Assembly: GCA_963575745.1 (NCBI GenBank)
Contig: CAUYUJ010000381.1
Coordinates: forward strand, 58,501-122,500
Length of the DNA: 64,000 bases
Source of the DNA: Prorocentrum cordatum
Taxonomy: Eukaryota > Sar > Dinophyceae > Prorocentrales > Prorocentraceae
Direction of reading: 5' to 3'
Position 1 is the stretch's first letter, and the number at the start of each line of letters is the position of its first letter. A model generated the notes under the pieces. It did not search any database. It saw only the letters and a list, made by a program, of their open reading frames with translations, and was not told the origin of the DNA. Below are positions 62,166 through 64,000 of this stretch, piece by piece. Both the position numbers and the translations under genes were made by a program.

Positions 62166-62215
62166 GAGGAGGAGGAGGAGGAGGAGGAGGAGGAGGAGAG
62201 CGCCATCGACAGGGA
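61735..62215 (+). repeat. GAG and GAT microsatellite block
   Basis: GGA/GAG-rich to 61895, (GAT)n at about 61895-61985, then GAG/GAC-rich to 62200. Confidence 0.9.
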
Positions 62216-62339
62216 AGGTGAGGGCCACGAGGTCCGCCTGCTCGACGACGCCCGCGTCGCCCGCGCCCGCCCCCTCACTATTATCCGCAATTGCGGGGTG
62301 CTACGTATTGTTTTCTGTCAGGGGTGGTAGCCCTCTGCA

Positions 62340-62445
62340 CAGCAGGCCAGGCGCCACCACCCTTGCCGTTCCTGTCAAAATTCACTTGACAGTGATCGCG
62401 GGATGGCCGCGCATGATCCAGATGTAGCCGCGAGATGCATGTTGT
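62340..62445 (+). repeat. 106-bp direct repeat, copy 2
   Basis: Matches 59560-59665. It is preceded by TATTGTTTTCTGTCAGGGG at 62306 and followed by the same sequence at 62445. Confidence 0.9.
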
Positions 62446-62525
62446 ATTGTTTTCTGTCAGGGGTGGTGGCCCTCTGCACAGCAGGGAATATGCTGACACC
62501 CCCACCGTCCTTGTCAAAAACAATA
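62445..62525 (+). mobile_element. 81-bp hairpin element with TATTGTTTT ends
   Basis: The left end TATTGTTTTCTGTCAGG and right end CCTTGTCAAAAACAATA are inverted with small gaps. Interior GTGGCCC and CAGCAGGG match the start of the 106-bp repeat. Probably a very small MITE. Confidence 0.55.
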
Positions 62526-64000
62526 CAAGGTGCTCGCGGGCCTTACGAACATGACTCAAGATTCTGCCCCAACGTGTACTTTGCCTTGCTTTTTGATAGG
62601 GATGGTGGGGGGGGCACATCGGGTTGGCCGAGCATGCTCCTCTTGTGGAGGCAGAGTGCGGTTTATCGTGTATTTTGTCAGGGATAGTGGGGGACGGGCC
62701 CGCATGGAGTCGGCATGGTTCCGGGTTGGCCGCCGGCCAGGTGAGGGAGGGTTTGTATACTAATATGGAACAGTCACGAACCCTTCCCCGAAGGCGAAAT
62801 AGGGAGCTGGTGGAAGACAAACGGCTATAGACCACCTGCGCCTAGAGGGCTGGTGGGATTCCTACGGCAGATCAACGTCACTTTAGTGGAAGATCCAAAG
62901 GGACCAGATGATTGAGAAGAAGGAAGTTGATGGCAGCGAGTCAGTCTTGGAACGCTACGATGAGACCGACACGCGAACGCGGCTTTCGGCACATCGGTTG
63001 CAGGAAGAGTTGCGCGCGGCAGGCGCAGCACCGAGGTGAACAACATCGGGAAGAGAAGATCACTCGCAGAGACCGTCGTCCCAGATGGTGTCGCCAGCTC
63101 TTCCTGATCCGCTCACTCACGGAATCAGCCACCTTGAAGGACGACCAGGTGGACAAGTGGGTGGTGGCCGTGGCAGTGCGGGGCGGTGATCTGGCAGCCA
63201 GTTCGGACCCTGCTTTCTGACGAGGTGGGGGGGGCACGCGAGTACAGCATTCCACAGAGCGTAGCAAAGCGTGGAAGGAGTTCGGTGAGCTGGCGTTGGC
63301 AAGCTGGCACATGCCACCAAATAGCCCAGGAGGCTGGTGGAGCCCGCGACTCGAGTCAGTTGACTTGAACCTGGTCTGGTGAAGGGAGCTGCGAGCAGGG
63401 CCGTGGAGGAAAAGTGGGGAGAGATGCGGATGTCTTCGGGCGGGATTGGCGCAGCTAGCGAGTGAATCTGGAGCGGAGAGGGCACAGTACCATCGTGGGG
63501 GTCGAGTTATGCTTGTCGCGCCCCGCTTAAGTAAATCGCTGGTGTGTTCGTTTGCGCGCGAACGCGGCTGTACGCATCACGGCCGTACGCCTTCTTCCCC
63601 CGTCAACATCCTCGTCATCTCGCTGCTGCTCTCCCACCCCTTCCTTCTCCCACCCCATGCAGCTTCCTTGTCACGGCGTGCCCGCCCATGCTTCAAAAAC
63701 GGCCCCCCCCGCCCCCCAGCCGTAAGCCAATTCTTATCAGGTGTCAGCTTCCCTTCGGGTGGTGTGCAGGATCTGTTTCTAAATGTACACGTCTCCTTTT
63801 CTCCCAGTCGTTTCCCTCCCCGTCTGCCTCCTCCGCCCATTCCCCGTTTCTCTTCCCCTCCCCGCTCCGCAAAGACAATGTCGTACAGACGTGTGTGTGT
63901 GTGTGTGTGTACATTTACATATACATCTCATGAGAGGCCTCGGCCTGTGCCGCCGGCCCCCTCCTCTGACTGCCCGCGCGGGTACCCTTCTTTGGTCGGC
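62526..64000. other. No gene recognised
   Basis: Non-coding DNA with TGTCAGGGATAGTGGGGG-like echoes of the hairpin element near 62680, a pyrimidine-rich stretch at about 63590-63860 and a short (GT)n at about 63890-63910. Confidence 0.5.

Overview
The window looks like nuclear DNA of a dinoflagellate. It is GC-rich (apart from one AT-rich island) and packed with microsatellites and retroelements. The one multi-exon host gene that can be assembled uses GC-AG and GA-AG introns. Short TIR elements resembling dinoflagellate introners are present, one of them exactly filling an intron. A motif resembling the dinoflagellate spliced leader occurs twice. No bacterial operon, tRNA, rRNA or CRISPR array was found. 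The species cannot be named from the sequence.

Layout. 1-4.7 kb: LINE A, a two-ORF non-LTR retrotransposon with frameshifts, ending in a long polypyrimidine tract. 4.7-9.5 kb: low-complexity DNA, minisatellites and dispersed repeats. 9.56-17.13 kb: a near-intact tyrosine-recombinase (YR) retrotransposon with split direct repeats in the order A1 - gag - RT/RNase H - YR - B1 - A2 - B2. 18.2-26.0 kb: a spliced host gene of at least five exons that joins a NADAR domain to a prolyl-4-hydroxylase-like 2OG-Fe(II) dioxygenase; one intron is an introner copy. 26-32 kb: nested MITE-like elements, CAT-repeat arrays and a LINE 3' remnant. 32.9-44.4 kb: decayed LINE pieces, more arrays and a cluster of TIR elements. 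46.8-53.2 kb, minus strand: LINE D, coding RNase H, AP-like endonuclease, reverse transcriptase, zinc fingers and a cytosine-methyltransferase-like domain. 53.3-64 kb: repeats, satellites, an AT-rich island and one unrecognised decayed coding region.

How the parts work together. The YR element carries what a circular-DNA-intermediate retrotransposon needs: RT/RNase H, a YR, and a candidate crossover site centred on the B1/A2 junction. Its gag, pol and YR frames are one and the same frame, broken only by three UGA codons. LINE D may methylate DNA as well as copy itself. The NADAR-2OG gene would couple an ADP-ribose/N-glycosidic-type domain with an oxygenase; its substrate is unknown. The short TIR families appear to be non-autonomous DNA transposons, and at least one has created a spliceosomal intron in a host gene.
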